This document shows positions 47,901 through 58,069 of a stretch of 64,000 nucleotides of DNA, piece by piece (positions within the stretch are counted from its first letter, which is position 1; each line of letters starts with the position of its first letter). A program made the translations under genes and the position numbers. The stretch comes from Rhododendron vialii. Lineage: Eukaryota > Streptophyta > Magnoliopsida > Ericales > Ericaceae. The notes beneath the pieces were generated by a model, which made no database searches, was not told the DNA's origin, and saw nothing but the letters and a program-made list of their open reading frames with translations. Location: the NCBI RefSeq assembly GCF_030253575.1, contig NC_080568.1:30407001-30471000 (forward strand), read 5' to 3'.

Positions 47901-49018
47901 TTTACTTGTATAATTTGATGATGGCTAATTTTACAATCTATATCAAAATCCTCAATGAGATAATTTGCTCGGAGATCCGAATTTTTCAATAAAATCTTCG
48001 CGGATGGCACTCTGGTTGAATCACAACGTACTGGCTGCTTGTGCCTCTATTGTCCTTGAACAATCCTTGTAATGCTCAAGGGTTTGAATTTTACAATCTC
48101 CAACCAACTAGGACTAAGAAACTCAGTAAAAAAAATGAATTAGAAACAGTTGCTGCATCACATGCGCCTCAGGAGCAAATAGAGTGCGCCTCGGCGCATT
48201 GAAATTTTCTCTTTTAAGGTTATGCACCTCAGGCGCACTGGAATTGTCCCCCGGGCGCATCGTTATTTTCTAATTTGATTTTAGTTTCACCCCTGGCGCA
48301 TCTCATGAAATTACATAGGTCCTTCTTGTTGCAAGTTTCATGTTCGCCATTCCTTGAGACTTCTAAAGCTTCGAAAAGAATGTTAAACTTCCTGCAATGG
48401 GCTATTCATGGAAACCGACTCTTCCTTGCGCTCACTTTTTGTGGTTTCCTTGGTGGTCTTTTGTATCGTTCATGGCAGGTTTTCCACTAAGAACAGGTTG
48501 GGTTCATGGGACCTTTAAGAGCCCAAACGGTTCAAATTAATTGGTTTACCTGGGCTTGCAAAGTACCATTACCAAGAGAAGAACCTGGGAAAATGAAGAG
48601 GAAGTAGCCCGAGTAATGAGAACTCAGGGCCATTAGTTGTTCAAGATAAGGAGGTGTGTAAGATAGCTTGTACGGGCTGCTTCTGCCTCCCTTGAACAAT
48701 CCTTATAATGTCTAAGAGTTTTCATTTTACAATCTCCAACCAATTAGGACTAAGAAACTCAGTAAAAAAATGAATTTGAAATACTTGCTGCACCACATGC
48801 GCCTAGAGTGCGCCCCGGCGCACTGAAAATTTCTCTTTTGAGGTAATGCGCCTCAGGCGCACTGGAATTTTGCCCCGGGCGCGTCGTTATTTTCTCATTT
48901 GATTTTAGTTTCGCCCTAGGCACATCTCATGAAATTACATAGGTCCTTTTTGTTGGAAGTTTTGCTTATTGTGAGTTGATGTTCTCCATTCCTTGAGACT
49001 TCTAAAGCTTCGAAAAGA
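41962..49018 (+). repeat. Palindrome-studded repeat block, copy B (family 1)
   Basis: Copy B of 27957-34540, offset about 14.0 kb, same orientation, same subunit order. Palindrome clusters lie at about 41990-42015, 42658-42900, 43650-43875, 44325-44505, 44868-44882, 45255-45450, 46028-46160, 47262-47600, 48160-48300 and 48798-48925. At about 48509 it leaves the copy-A alignment. It continues with an extra copy of its own internal subunit (48515-49018 matches about 45748-46250). It ends abruptly at about 49019 in the LRR kinase pseudogene. On the left it joins the truncated family-2 unit at 41962. Confidence 0.85.
46412..46747 (-). CDS. Unrecognised 111-codon ORF inside repeat copy B
   Basis: Counterpart of the ORF at 32381-32716, same length, same start MKKSWTLLFIISNLTLTDCD and same end. 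No family recognised. Support for it being a gene is limited to its survival in both copies. Confidence 0.25.
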   Translation of the reverse strand: MKKSWTLLFIISNLTLTDCDTLEPLYYTKDGEALMKVSMDCYGHGVKAYTPENSSRKHQHEHYTGVRFTTLLTIAEEKNHHLTSAMVTPNCNGSRLGTQGTGDYESLNFPL

Positions 49019-50045
49019 ACCCTGTTCTTTGCCAGATTGATACACTAGAGTCTATTGACCTCTCCAACAATCGCTTGAGCTCAATCCCAAGTGGATTCAT
49101 GACTAGTTGTGGAAATGTTAGTGGTTTGAGAGCATTGGATTTCAGTAGGAACAGATTGTCTGGTTCTTTACCTAATTTTGATGGGTTCTTGAAATTGGAA
49201 TTTTTGGACTTGTCTCAATTCTTTGAGTGGAACGATTAGTTTACAGATGGATGGGTTGGTTAGTCTGAAAAATTTGAGTTTGGGTACAACAAATTCACTG
49301 GTTCTGTTCCTACCCACTTGGGAAAATCCATGATTTTGGAACAACTTGGGCTTTGTGGCAATCAATTTGTAGGTAAAATCCCAGAAGAAATCGCAAATTA
49401 TTCAAAATTGACTGCGATTGATCTTAGTGTTAATGGTCTCTCTGGGTCTATCCCTGATAGATTCAGAGAGCTTCCCAATCTGCAAGTTTGAATTCTATCT
49501 TCTAATAGTTTGAGTGGTGGAATCCCACAATTCCTTTCAAGTTTCCATACACTATCACGCTTTGCTGCAAACCAGAATTCCATTTCTGGTGCATTCCAAC
49601 TGGGATTACAAATTTTGTCGAGAATCTTGACATCAGTTATAACCAATTAAATGAATCCATTCCTAGTGACCTTTTGTCCCAATCAAATTTGCAGATCGTG
49701 GATTTGTCAGATAATTCAGTAGAAGGGTCACTACCCGAAAACATATCATCAAGTTCGGTAAGACTCAGATTGGGAAACAACCGTTTGAATGGGACTATAC
49801 CATCTTCATCTTTTGTGAGCCTTCAAAAGTTGACCTATTTGGAATTGGACAACAATAGTTTGAGAGGTTCAATACCTCCTGAATTGGGTTTCTGTAAGAA
49901 TTTAGCACTGTTGAATCTCGCTAAGAATCAACTCACTGGTGTTTTCCCAGTTGAATTGGGTAATCTCACCAAACTTCAGGAACTGAAACTTCAAGCCAAC
50001 AATTTGGTTGGGGAAATCCCAAATGAAATTACCCAATTGCAATGG

Positions 50046-51605
50046 TGATTGTTTCCGAAAAAGTAACAATTGGCCTAGGAACAGCGAGTAGGGCAGTTCT
50101 AGGCCTGATGCGGGCGTGCCAGGGCAGGGTTGCTGCCCAAATTCGTATCAAGGCCTGGAAGCCTTAATCTGACTTCTAACTGGACGAAAGTGCACGGCCT
50201 AAGGGTGGAGACCATGAGGAGGTTCGTGGTTTGCCTTTGCGGGCTAAGGACTTAAAATTTCCTAATCGTGTGAAAAATGGAAAGAAATGTAAAGCAAGGC
50301 CTAAAACAGAAATAAATGGACTTTATTAACGGTTTAACAAAGTCTGATTACAAGGAAATGAAATAAAATCTAGGCTTGGCTAGATTGAGAACAAACTATT
50401 CTAGAAAGTAAAGGTAATTGAACGATAAGCCGTGGGCTTGTTTGATCGGGGACCGAAAGATAAAAATAGTTAAAAGATAATTGAAATGTAATTTGGATAA
50501 GCCATGGGCTTTGATGGTCGTGGACCTTGGCCAAGGCCTTCAGAACTGTGATTTATAGGAGCTACAGGCCTTGAGCTGCTTCAAAATGCTCCAATGCATG
50601 GCTGCCACATGGCCTTCTATCAGAGGCTTGAGCTTGAGCAGCTTCGAAATGCTCCAATGAGGGGCTACTCTTTGAACAAAACGTGCCTTTTACTCCAAGA
50701 AAAGGGCAAAGGCCTGAAAAATCCTTCTTTTCTGCATATAAATTTGAAAAAGGGCAAAGAAAATTTCAGTTTCTGCAGTATCCAGGCCATTCCGGGCCTA
50801 CCACAGCTGCAGACCAATACTTCACCAGGCCTTTCTTATCATTTTATTGGACCTTGCATACTTGTGGGCCCTCTAAATCCTCTGAGGTTCATCTTTCACG
50901 GAAGAAGGATCCAGAAACAAAGGACTAACCAGACCTGGATGAGCTGCTTGTGAGTAGCTTGCTTAGGTCTGCATGAATCAGTCACCAACAGCTCCAAGGG
51001 CTGCATGTGCGCCACCTGTCTCTAGCCTTGCTTCATGCTGAAGAATGGGGTCCCACTAGTTCAGACCTTGAGCTGCTTGTGAGCAGCTTAAGGCCTTTGA
51101 GCTGCTTGTGAGCAGCGTAAGGCCTTTGAGCTGCTTGTGAGCTGCTTGTGAGCAGCTTAAGGCCTTTGAGCTACTTGTGAGTAGCTTAAGGCCCCCTAAT
51201 TGCTCATTAAAGGCTTTAACGATGCTTTTAAAGCAGTGGGCCTTTCATCAATTGGGCCTGAACTTGTTGGTAAATCATGGGCCTTTGCTCAATGTAAGCC
51301 TTCTGAGCCCAAGCCTGGTGAGAAAACCAAGGCTTCTACCAATTTGGGCCCATTTCTTAGGCCTTTGTTACTTCTAGGAATTTGGGTTAGGCCTGGACGA
51401 AATACTCAGGCCTGGTGGACTGATTCAAGCCTTAGGCCTTTGACTGATTTAGGCCTATATGGAAGGCCCATCATTTCTTAAGAACCGGCTTTAATTCGTG
51501 GGCAACTAGTCGTAAGGTCTTTCAAGGCTAGGGCCTCGACCCTTGAGGCTACCTTTTAACCCGTAAATCTATTTCCTGATTTTTGGCCAAAAATGGGTGT
51601 AAACA
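50046..51605. mobile_element. Solo LTR, 1560 bp, in the LRR pseudogene
   Basis: The insert starts TGATTGTTTCC and ends GGGTGTAAACA (TG...CA). It is flanked by AATGG on both sides (50041-50045 and 51606-51610), a 5-bp target-site duplication. Removing it rejoins the LRR coding text (...ITQLQW then LRKLNIS...). Its first three bases supply the TGA that ends the left ORF. There is no internal retrotransposon domain, primer-binding site or second LTR, so a solo LTR left by recombination is the best reading. A TATA-like ATTTATAGG lies at about 50552. Confidence 0.85.
51060..51192. repeat. Tandem repeat of hairpin-forming 31-bp units in the solo LTR
   Basis: There are four units of TTGAGCTGCTTGTGAGCAGC plus TTAAGGCCT with small changes; the third is longer by 10 bp through an internal repeat. 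Each holds the inverted repeat AGCTGCT-TGTG-AGCAGCT. In the fourth the two arms have changed together (AGCTACT-TGTG-AGTAGCT), keeping the pairing. Confidence 0.85.
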
Positions 51606-51990
51606 AATGGTTGAGGAAGTTGAATATCAGCTGAAATTTGCTCAACGGTACGATTCCTTCACAAATTTCTAGGCTCCAGAGTCTTAATAGCTTGGATTTA
51701 AGAGGAAACAATCTCAGTGGTTCAATACCATTGTCCATTGGTAATTTGAATTCTCTCATAGAACTCCAATTGGGGAGTAACAAATTGGGCGGGGAAATTC
51801 CTTTGATGCCTCAGAGTTTGCAGATTGCTCTAAATTTAAGCAGCAATCAATTTGAAGGCCTGATACCAGAAACTCTGTCGCGGTTGAACGGATTGGAAGT
51901 GCTGGATCTATCCAACAACAGACTTTCTGGGAAAATTCCAGACTCCCTTGTTAATATGAGAAACTTGGCACTGTTGATGCTTTCCAATAA

Positions 51991-52397
51991 CAGAAATCCT
52001 ATTGGTACCGACGGGTACCATAGGGAAAATGTACCGACGGCCGCCGGACGGCCGTCTCCGGCCACCGGACGGCCGATCCGAGCCGTCCAAAAATTTTAAA
52101 AAATAAAATCGAGTGGGCCTACGCGAGAATCAATGGCATCCGAGGTGTGTAGGGTACTTGATCCGAGCACCCATTTTTCGTGTATATTTGTTTATACGTG
52201 TATATACACGAAAAAGGGGTGCTCGGATCAAGTACTCTACACACCTCGGATGCCATTGATTCCCGCGTAGGCCCACTCGGTTTTATTTTTTAAAATTTTT
52301 GGACGGCTCGGATCGGCCGTCCGGTGGCTGGAGACGGCCGTCCGGTGGCCGTCGGTACATTTTCCCTATGGTACCGTCGGTACCAATAGCACTACTC
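51991..52397. mobile_element. Mutator-type MITE, 407 bp, in the LRR pseudogene
   Basis: It is a nearly complete inverted repeat with ends containing CTATTGGTACCGACGG and CCGTCGGTACCAATAG. It also has long pairing GC-rich arms and a short centre with CGTGTATATACACG. The 9-bp TTCCAATAA is present on both sides (51982-51990 and 52398-52406), the duplication length of Mutator-like elements. Excising it restores the LRR text (LSNN then MLCGLIPVF). Confidence 0.8.
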
Positions 52398-52699
52398 TTC
52401 CAATAATATGCTCTGTGGATTGATTCCAGTCTTCCCTCCATATGTTTCGGTTGACGCAACCCGAAACACGGATCTTCTGGACCCCACAATACCGAGCCCA
52501 ACTCAAAAGTCGAAAAAGACTCTCGATATTTTCCTTATTGTACTTATGGTGGCTATCGGCTGTTTTGCTCCTGCCGCTGTTGGAAATTTTTTGATCCCTT
52601 ATGTCGATGAGAGATCCAACATTCATGGTAAATATGATATTATTTATCTGTATTACTCTTTTATGCAATTAGTCTTTATTTTATATTACTATTTCTTGA

Positions 52700-53059
52700 T
52701 GTTAAAGAAATATAGTCTCACATTACTTAGAAGTGAAATATGTGATCACTTAATATAATGTTGAGTCCTTTGTACTCATTGCCAATTGACTTTGAGTTGG
52801 ATATAAAGTTTTCACATGGTATCAAAGCCAGGCTCATTCCATCCCACATTTTCTAAAAAAAAAAAATTTACAATCCACACCTCATAATGACAGACCAGCA
52901 AAAAGATTACACGTGGCAGACCTCAAATATGGCTGTACATAAGGGGGATGTTAAGGAATATAGTCACACGTTGCTTGGGATTGGAAGGCCACTTAATATA
53001 ATTTTGTAACCTTTTCTCTCATTGCTAATAGGCTTTAAGTTTGACATAAAGTTTCAACA
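52700..53059 (+). mobile_element. TRIM retrotransposon (miniature LTR element), about 360 bp
   Basis: The left terminal repeat (52700-52816) and right terminal repeat (52949-53059) are about 115 bp each and recognisably similar. Both start TGTTAA(A/G)GAA, contain CACTTAATATAAT and end ATAAAGTTTTCACA or ATAAAGTTTCAACA. A primer-binding site TGGTATCAAAGCC (initiator Met-tRNA type) follows the left repeat at 52817, and a purine tract AAGGGGGA precedes the right. The internal part of about 130 bp is noncoding. Target-site duplications are not evident. It sits in the putative intron of the LRR pseudogene. Confidence 0.75.
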
Positions 53060-54201
53060 CCTATATTATTATAGATTATTTGTATCTGGTAGGTAATAAA
53101 GACTTTTTAAACATTTAGTAGAGATCATGATCATGTGGTGTCTCGTGTTTGAGTAAACATTGGAAGAAGATAATGGAGGAGTGAAACTAACTGGATTTGT
53201 CAACTTTGAATTATTGGGAGACAAAATTTAAGAGAAGTTATGTTAGGATCGTCACACACACGCACACGATTTACGAATATAAAAAGTAAAGAATCAACAC
53301 AGAGATATACGTGGTTTCCCAAAACCGGATACGTCCACGGGAGCAAGAGCGGCTATTGTTCTTTATTATCACAGCAGTATGAATTAGGGTTTACAACATA
53401 GAGTATTTATAACTACTCTATTCTAACCCTAAACGAATTTGACCTGTATCCCAAAAATACCCTTGTACGATACCATACCGTACCGTGGGGGGCAACGTGT
53501 TAGTAATTTATTTTAATCAACGGGTATCTGTAATCTTAACGTGGGGAGATTAATAAGTATTTAATATCATAGAGCTCGTAATATAATTGAGATAAAGACG
53601 AGAGTGCAATTATAATTCTGTAGTGGAGTGAATTATAATTAGTGAAATAAGAAATAGAATCCTGACGGGATTAGGTTTTCTGATTTACACTGGGAGCCCA
53701 GACTTATTACTGCTTAGGTTCCTATATTGTAGCCCTATATATACACGTTATGCTCTTTAGGTCATAGACACGTTTTCTATTATTCATGAAATAGAGACAG
53801 ACTTAGAGAGAGCAAACAGATCACGAAAGAGTCCACACTCTGTTCGTGTTCTAGACGTGCAGGGAATACGATAGAAGATCATAAGGTACGGTTGAACAGT
53901 ATTTGTGGTTTATAGCAAAGCGTGCTATAACAAGTTCAACCAGCGTTCATGTCGCAGGGAGTTGAGGTAGAACCATAATTTCACCTTGTAGGGTTTTACA
54001 ATTATTGTTGTCTAATCTGTACGCGTCATTACTGGGTCTTGGGGATTCGGTTTCCCAACACCCCGCACACCCCAATTACGAGTGGGGGGCGTTGACCCCC
54101 ATTCGTTGCGCTTCGCTCCACTCATTCCGCTCCGCTACGCTCTGGCATTTAGCATTCTTTCTAGAACTCTTTAGTATTTCTTCATACTTAACGTATGAGC
54201 C
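53060..54201. mobile_element. LTR-retrotransposon debris
   Basis: No gene recognised. Fragments with LTR character occur: AGATATACGTGGTTTCCC near 53302, and CCCTATATATACACG (TATA-like) near 53733 followed by a transcript-start-like region. Boundaries and superfamily could not be fixed. Confidence 0.35.
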
Positions 54202-54206
54202 ACAGT

Positions 54207-54667
54207 TGTAACGCCTCAGGTAGACAACTGGCCCAGTACCCTGATTTTGATCCACAAGCCACACCACATAGCCCAAAAGCTTAAGCACAAGGTACTAGTA
54301 GTAGCCCACAAGGTTTGTTATATGCCCAAGATCATCCATGTAGACTTCCGATGTGGGCGGGTGTTACAATCTCCCCAATTTTATAGCCTCGCGCCCTCGC
54401 GAGGGGTTGAGCACTATAATCACCAATACAAATCAAACCAACAACCAAATCAAACCAAACTCCAATGCCCACATGGTCGTGTACATGGATGGCTCTGATA
54501 CCACCTGTAACGCCCCAGGTAGACAACTGGCTCAGTACCCTGATTTTGATCCACAAGCCACACCACATGGCTCAAAAGCTTAAGCACAAGGTACTAGTAG
54601 TAGCCCACAAGGTTTGTTATATGCCCAAGATCATCCATATAGACTTCCGATGTGGGGGGGTGTTACA
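54207..54667 (-). mobile_element. TRIM retrotransposon, 461 bp, with matching 5-bp target-site duplication
   Basis: There are two 162-bp direct repeats (54207-54368 and 54506-54667), both starting TGTAACGCC and ending GTGTTACA. They are separated by 137 bp. The primer-binding site is next to the right repeat and reads GGTGGTATCAGAGCC on the minus strand (54491-54505). A purine tract lies beside the left repeat, giving minus orientation. ACAGT flanks both ends (54202-54206 and 54668-54672). It has no coding capacity. The small ORFs on both strands here are repeats of LTR sequence. Confidence 0.9.
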
Positions 54668-55109
54668 ACAGTTCTAACAAGTTAGATGTTTTAAGTCGGC
54701 AAAATAAGTTTTTTTTTTTTTTTTTAAATTGGAGTTGGCAAAATAAGTTGGAAAAGTACTTATATATACTACTCTATTGGATACAAAAACATAGGAGAAT
54801 GTAGACAAGAAAAAAAGAATTCTCCAAGGGAGAAGAGGAAAAAAAGGAAGAACAAAAAGCGTGGAGAGAAAAAGGAGAAGAAATTCAAGAAGCAAAAGTT
54901 TTTTCATCATCTCTGCTGTTAGCCATGTCCAAATAAGCTCCAATAAGAGTAAATGTGAAGCCCAAGTCAATTACTGTTCGATCTTACTTTCTTGTATTTC
55001 TTTTATTTTGTGATAGAAGTTTAATGCGATGATTGCACAATTCTTAGTTCATAATGTGAAGCCCAAGTCAATTACAATTCTCAGTTCATACTTTCTTTCT
55101 TTTTATTTT

Positions 55110-55290
55110 CCTGATCTCACTAGGCAAGTTTATAATAGGGCTGCACATACTGCATGTGCTCTGATTGTCCTCTCTAATGGTTTATCCAGTCTGTGGATGC
55201 CCATTTGTTCCCATGGGGTTCCTCTCTATTGTGTAGGTTTTTGCATCACAGTTGAATACAACTTCTCACATTTGCCAAAAAAAAGAAAGT
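55110..55290 (+). pseudogene. LINE 3' end (RNase H-like C-terminus and A-rich tail)
   Basis: The frame reads QVYNRAAHTACALIVLSNGL followed by SSLWMPICSHGVPLYCV. It resembles the C-terminal RNase H-like segment of plant LINE ORF2 (NRAAHxxA...S..W). An A-rich stretch CCAAAAAAAAGAAAG at about 55277 closes it. It is 5'-truncated like most LINE copies. Confidence 0.55.
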
Positions 55291-55309
55291 ATATTTATAC
55301 AAATCTACT

Positions 55310-57649
55310 CAACGTCCCCATCCCTCATGAAATAGGTAAGCTAAAGAATTTGGTTGAGTTGAATTTGTATCTCAACACCCTTGATGATCCAATCTCTCCG
55401 TCTATTGAAAATCGAAGTGCTCTTACCCATTTGTCTCTCCATTCGAATCAACTCAAAGGTTCCATCCCTCATTAAGTAGGTAAGCTAAAGAATTTGGTTA
55501 AGGTGGATATGAATTTCAACAACCTTGATGGTCCAATCCCTCCATCTATTATAAATTCAACTGCTCTTGCCTATTTGTCTCTTCATTCCAAATAAACCCA
55601 GTGGCTACATCTCTCCAAAAATAGTGAACCCATTTATGTAATTTGATTTCTTTTGCTTTTCGTTTTTCCCTTTTGTGTGACTCTATCCCTTGCATGGGAC
55701 TCTCTCATCCCTTGTGGGTGTTGGCTGTTGTTTCTCCTTAGGATATCTTCTACCATTTCTTAGACTGGTCTCTATTCCTCTGTTCTATTGGAGGGTTTGA
55801 TGCGGTCGAGGTGGATTTTGTGAAGAGGAGTGGCTTTTATAGGACTTGGGAGTGTAGTCCTCTTTGTGGCTTCTATCTCCCTTCCATGGGGACGGATGCC
55901 CATTCTGAGGTTTTTCATTGCTATTATTTATATAATCTGATCCTATCATTTGATTTTAAAAGAAAAAATTTAGAAAGGGGAAAAACTCAACGGCCCATTC
56001 CCTCGTGAAATAGGTAAGCTAAAGACTATGGTTGAGGTGGATGTGATGGGGGCCATACCAACCTTCGTGGTCTAACTCCTCGAGAGTCAAGAAAAAGGGA
56101 ATTTGGCATGTTTGACTAACTTGAACCTTAATAATTCTCTCTTTTTGTATCCCATATAGTATTTGCTAATGGAAGAACTTGAAGTTGGATTACTCTACAA
56201 TTTGGAGTATTTGGGGTTGGTTGGAAATCACTCAATTCGAACCATACACAGCGGACTTCCATATTTGCTAGTAACTCTAACAATAATCTGTTTGGGAAAG
56301 TCCCAAATTATCTTTTTTTACTAGTAACTCTCAACTTCACATACAATCATCTTGAGGGTCAGATCCGACATAGATCTCGAAATGAGTGTTATGAGGTTTG
56401 CTATCAAGCCAAATATTACTCTTGTAGTTTTCCCTCCATGGACAATAAAGGAAAGAGAACAATGATATTTACTCTTGTAGTTTCTATGCTAAGCACAGTT
56501 TTCCTTTCCTTCCTAGGGTTCGTTGCGTGCTTTTGTTTCCGTAAGAACCAAAATATCCAAAGTGAGGCAAGAGTAATGAATCATGGGAACATTTGCACCA
56601 TATGGAATTACCATGGAAGAATTGCATATGAGGACATTATCAAAGCAACAAATGACTTCGACATTAGATATTGCATTGGCACAGGTGGATATGGCAGCGT
56701 GTACAAAGCTCAATTGCCAAGCGGCAAAGTAGTTGCCTTGAAGAAACTTCATCAGTTGGAAGCATAGGACACTACATTCGACCATTCTTTCAGGAATGAG
56801 GTCCAAATGTTGACTTATGTACGACACAAGAACATCGTGAAGCTTTATGGATTTTGTTTGCACAAGAGATGCATGTTCTTGGTGTACAAGTACATGGAAA
56901 AAGGAAGCTTATTTTGCGCCCTGAGATTCGATGCCAAAGCTTCTGAAATTGGATGGACTCAAAGGGTAAACATAGTTGGAGATATGGCACATGCTTTATC
57001 CTACTTGCATCATGATTGCACACTGCCAATTGTTCATCGAGACATATAGAGCAACAACATTCTATTGAACTCTAAACTGCAGGCTTTTGTCTCTGACTTC
57101 GGAACTGCAAGATTGTTGTATCCCAATTCATCCAATCAAATCGTTATTGCAGGGACTTACGGATATATTGCACCAGGTACAGTTTAATTATCACCTTCGT
57201 TTTATCGAAGCAAATGTCTGTTTATTTTTAAATCCATCTTTGTGTCTGTGCAGAACTAGCATATACCATGGTTGTGACTGAAAAGTGCAATGTTTATAGT
57301 TTTGGAGTGGTGGCACTAGAAACAATCATGGGAAGGCATCCAGGAGACCTCCTATCGTCCTTGACGTCGCCTCCTAGCGAAAATATATAATTGATGTCTT
57401 GGATCCACGCCTTCCGGTGCCTACAAACCCTATGGTTGCCGGGGACATTGTTCTAATTGCTACAATGGCACTTGCATGTATACGTCCTGAGCCCAAATCT
57501 CGACCAACAATGCTACGCCTGTCTCAAGAGTTTCTTTCTCATAGGAAGGCTCTAGCTTCACCCCTTCGTACAGTTTCACTACTACAGCTTTGGAATCGGA
57601 ACATGAACTACGTCCAACTATTGAATGAAGTGATCAGTGCCCAAGTTTG
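55310..57649 (+). pseudogene. MIK2-like LRR receptor kinase pseudogene 1
   Basis: Left part (about 55310-55590): two to three LRRs (HEIGKLKNLVELNLYLNTLD; VGKLKNLVKVDMNFNNLDGP) with stops, then about 400 bp of unrelated sequence and degraded LRRs to 56400. Kinase part (56438-57649): transmembrane helix (MIFTLVVSMLSTVFLSFLGF), glycine loop GTGGYGSVYKA, Lys in VVALKKLH, HRDI, DFG (VSDFGTARLL), then a 77-bp GT-AG intron at 57177-57253 inside the APE motif, and the C-lobe to SAQV. Defects: TAG at 56765-56767 and 57047-57049, and a small deletion near 57380-57390 that shifts the frame. The family is the plant LRR-XII/XI-like MIK2 (MDIS1-interacting) group, plasma-membrane receptor kinases for peptide or cell-wall signals. 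The sequence reads as a dead gene. Confidence 0.85.
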
Positions 57650-58069
57650 AAAAGAGTCTCGATTCTTTTTGAGGCCTTGGTTGTTATGACTGTTAATTAT
57701 GTACGTATCTTATTTTTTTGCACCATTGATTGAATAGAATAACACTCTCAGTTTGTATTTGTAAGGCACTTAAATCAAAATCATTAAGACACATGCATCG
57801 GTATGGGGCCAACCTGGTTCAGTGACCCCAGTCAGAAGTATCAAAATCATTAAGTACGTCATTTGCCTCAACATGTTTAAACATGTTTCCTTTCCATCAT
57901 TTGCCTCAACATGTTATTTAAACATGTTTCCTTTCTATTCTCTAATCTGCGGCAAGTGTATGTTAAGGCAAATATATGAGAACTGATTGTCATATAAACT
58001 TTGTAAACCATGATAACAGATCAACCTTTTTGGTTTGAGAATTTGATGTAGAACATGTGGAGGCCCAAT
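57650..58069. other. Downstream of kinase pseudogene 1
   Basis: No gene recognised. It includes a direct repeat of TTTGCCTCAACATGTT and TTTAAACATGTTTCCTTT (about 57860-57935). Confidence 0.5.

Larger units (their letters stand above)
49019..52627 (+). pseudogene. LRR receptor-like kinase ectodomain pseudogene, interrupted by a solo LTR and a MITE
   Basis: Many leucine-rich repeats of plant extracellular type (LxxLxLxxNxLxGxIP) can be read. Examples are IDLSVNGLSGSIPDRF at about 49419, LTYLELDNNSLRGSIPPELG at about 49830 and LNSLDLRGNNLSGSIPLSIG at about 51680. A juxtamembrane part follows, LIPVFPPYVSVDATRNTDLL, then a transmembrane helix IFLIVLMVAIGCFAPAAVG at about 52527-52583, then a donor-like ATG|GTAAAT. 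The layout resembles Arabidopsis At1g34420-type LRR kinases; this is a tentative match. Frameshifts near 49215 and 49600-49670, a stop at 49488-49490, and TGA for a Trp codon near 51632 disable it. The insertions at 50046-51605 and 51991-52397 interrupt it further. The 5' part is cut off at the repeat junction and no kinase exon follows. Confidence 0.85.

Noticed and set aside
27815..48925. Regularly spaced repeats suggesting a CRISPR-like array
   Set aside because: The host is a plant nucleus, the 7-25-bp spacers are themselves related between clusters, and no cas genes exist. The periodicity belongs to an interspersed eukaryotic repeat.
51638..52099. 153-codon ORF of LRRs ending in a Gly/Arg/Pro-rich tail
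   Set aside because: The tail (GTDGYHRENVPTAAGRPSPA...) is encoded by the inserted Mutator-type MITE, so the ORF is a pseudogene plus transposon chimera.
54247..54677. Repeated small ORFs (HKVCYMPKIIH...) on both strands
   Set aside because: They are translations of the two TRIM terminal repeats.
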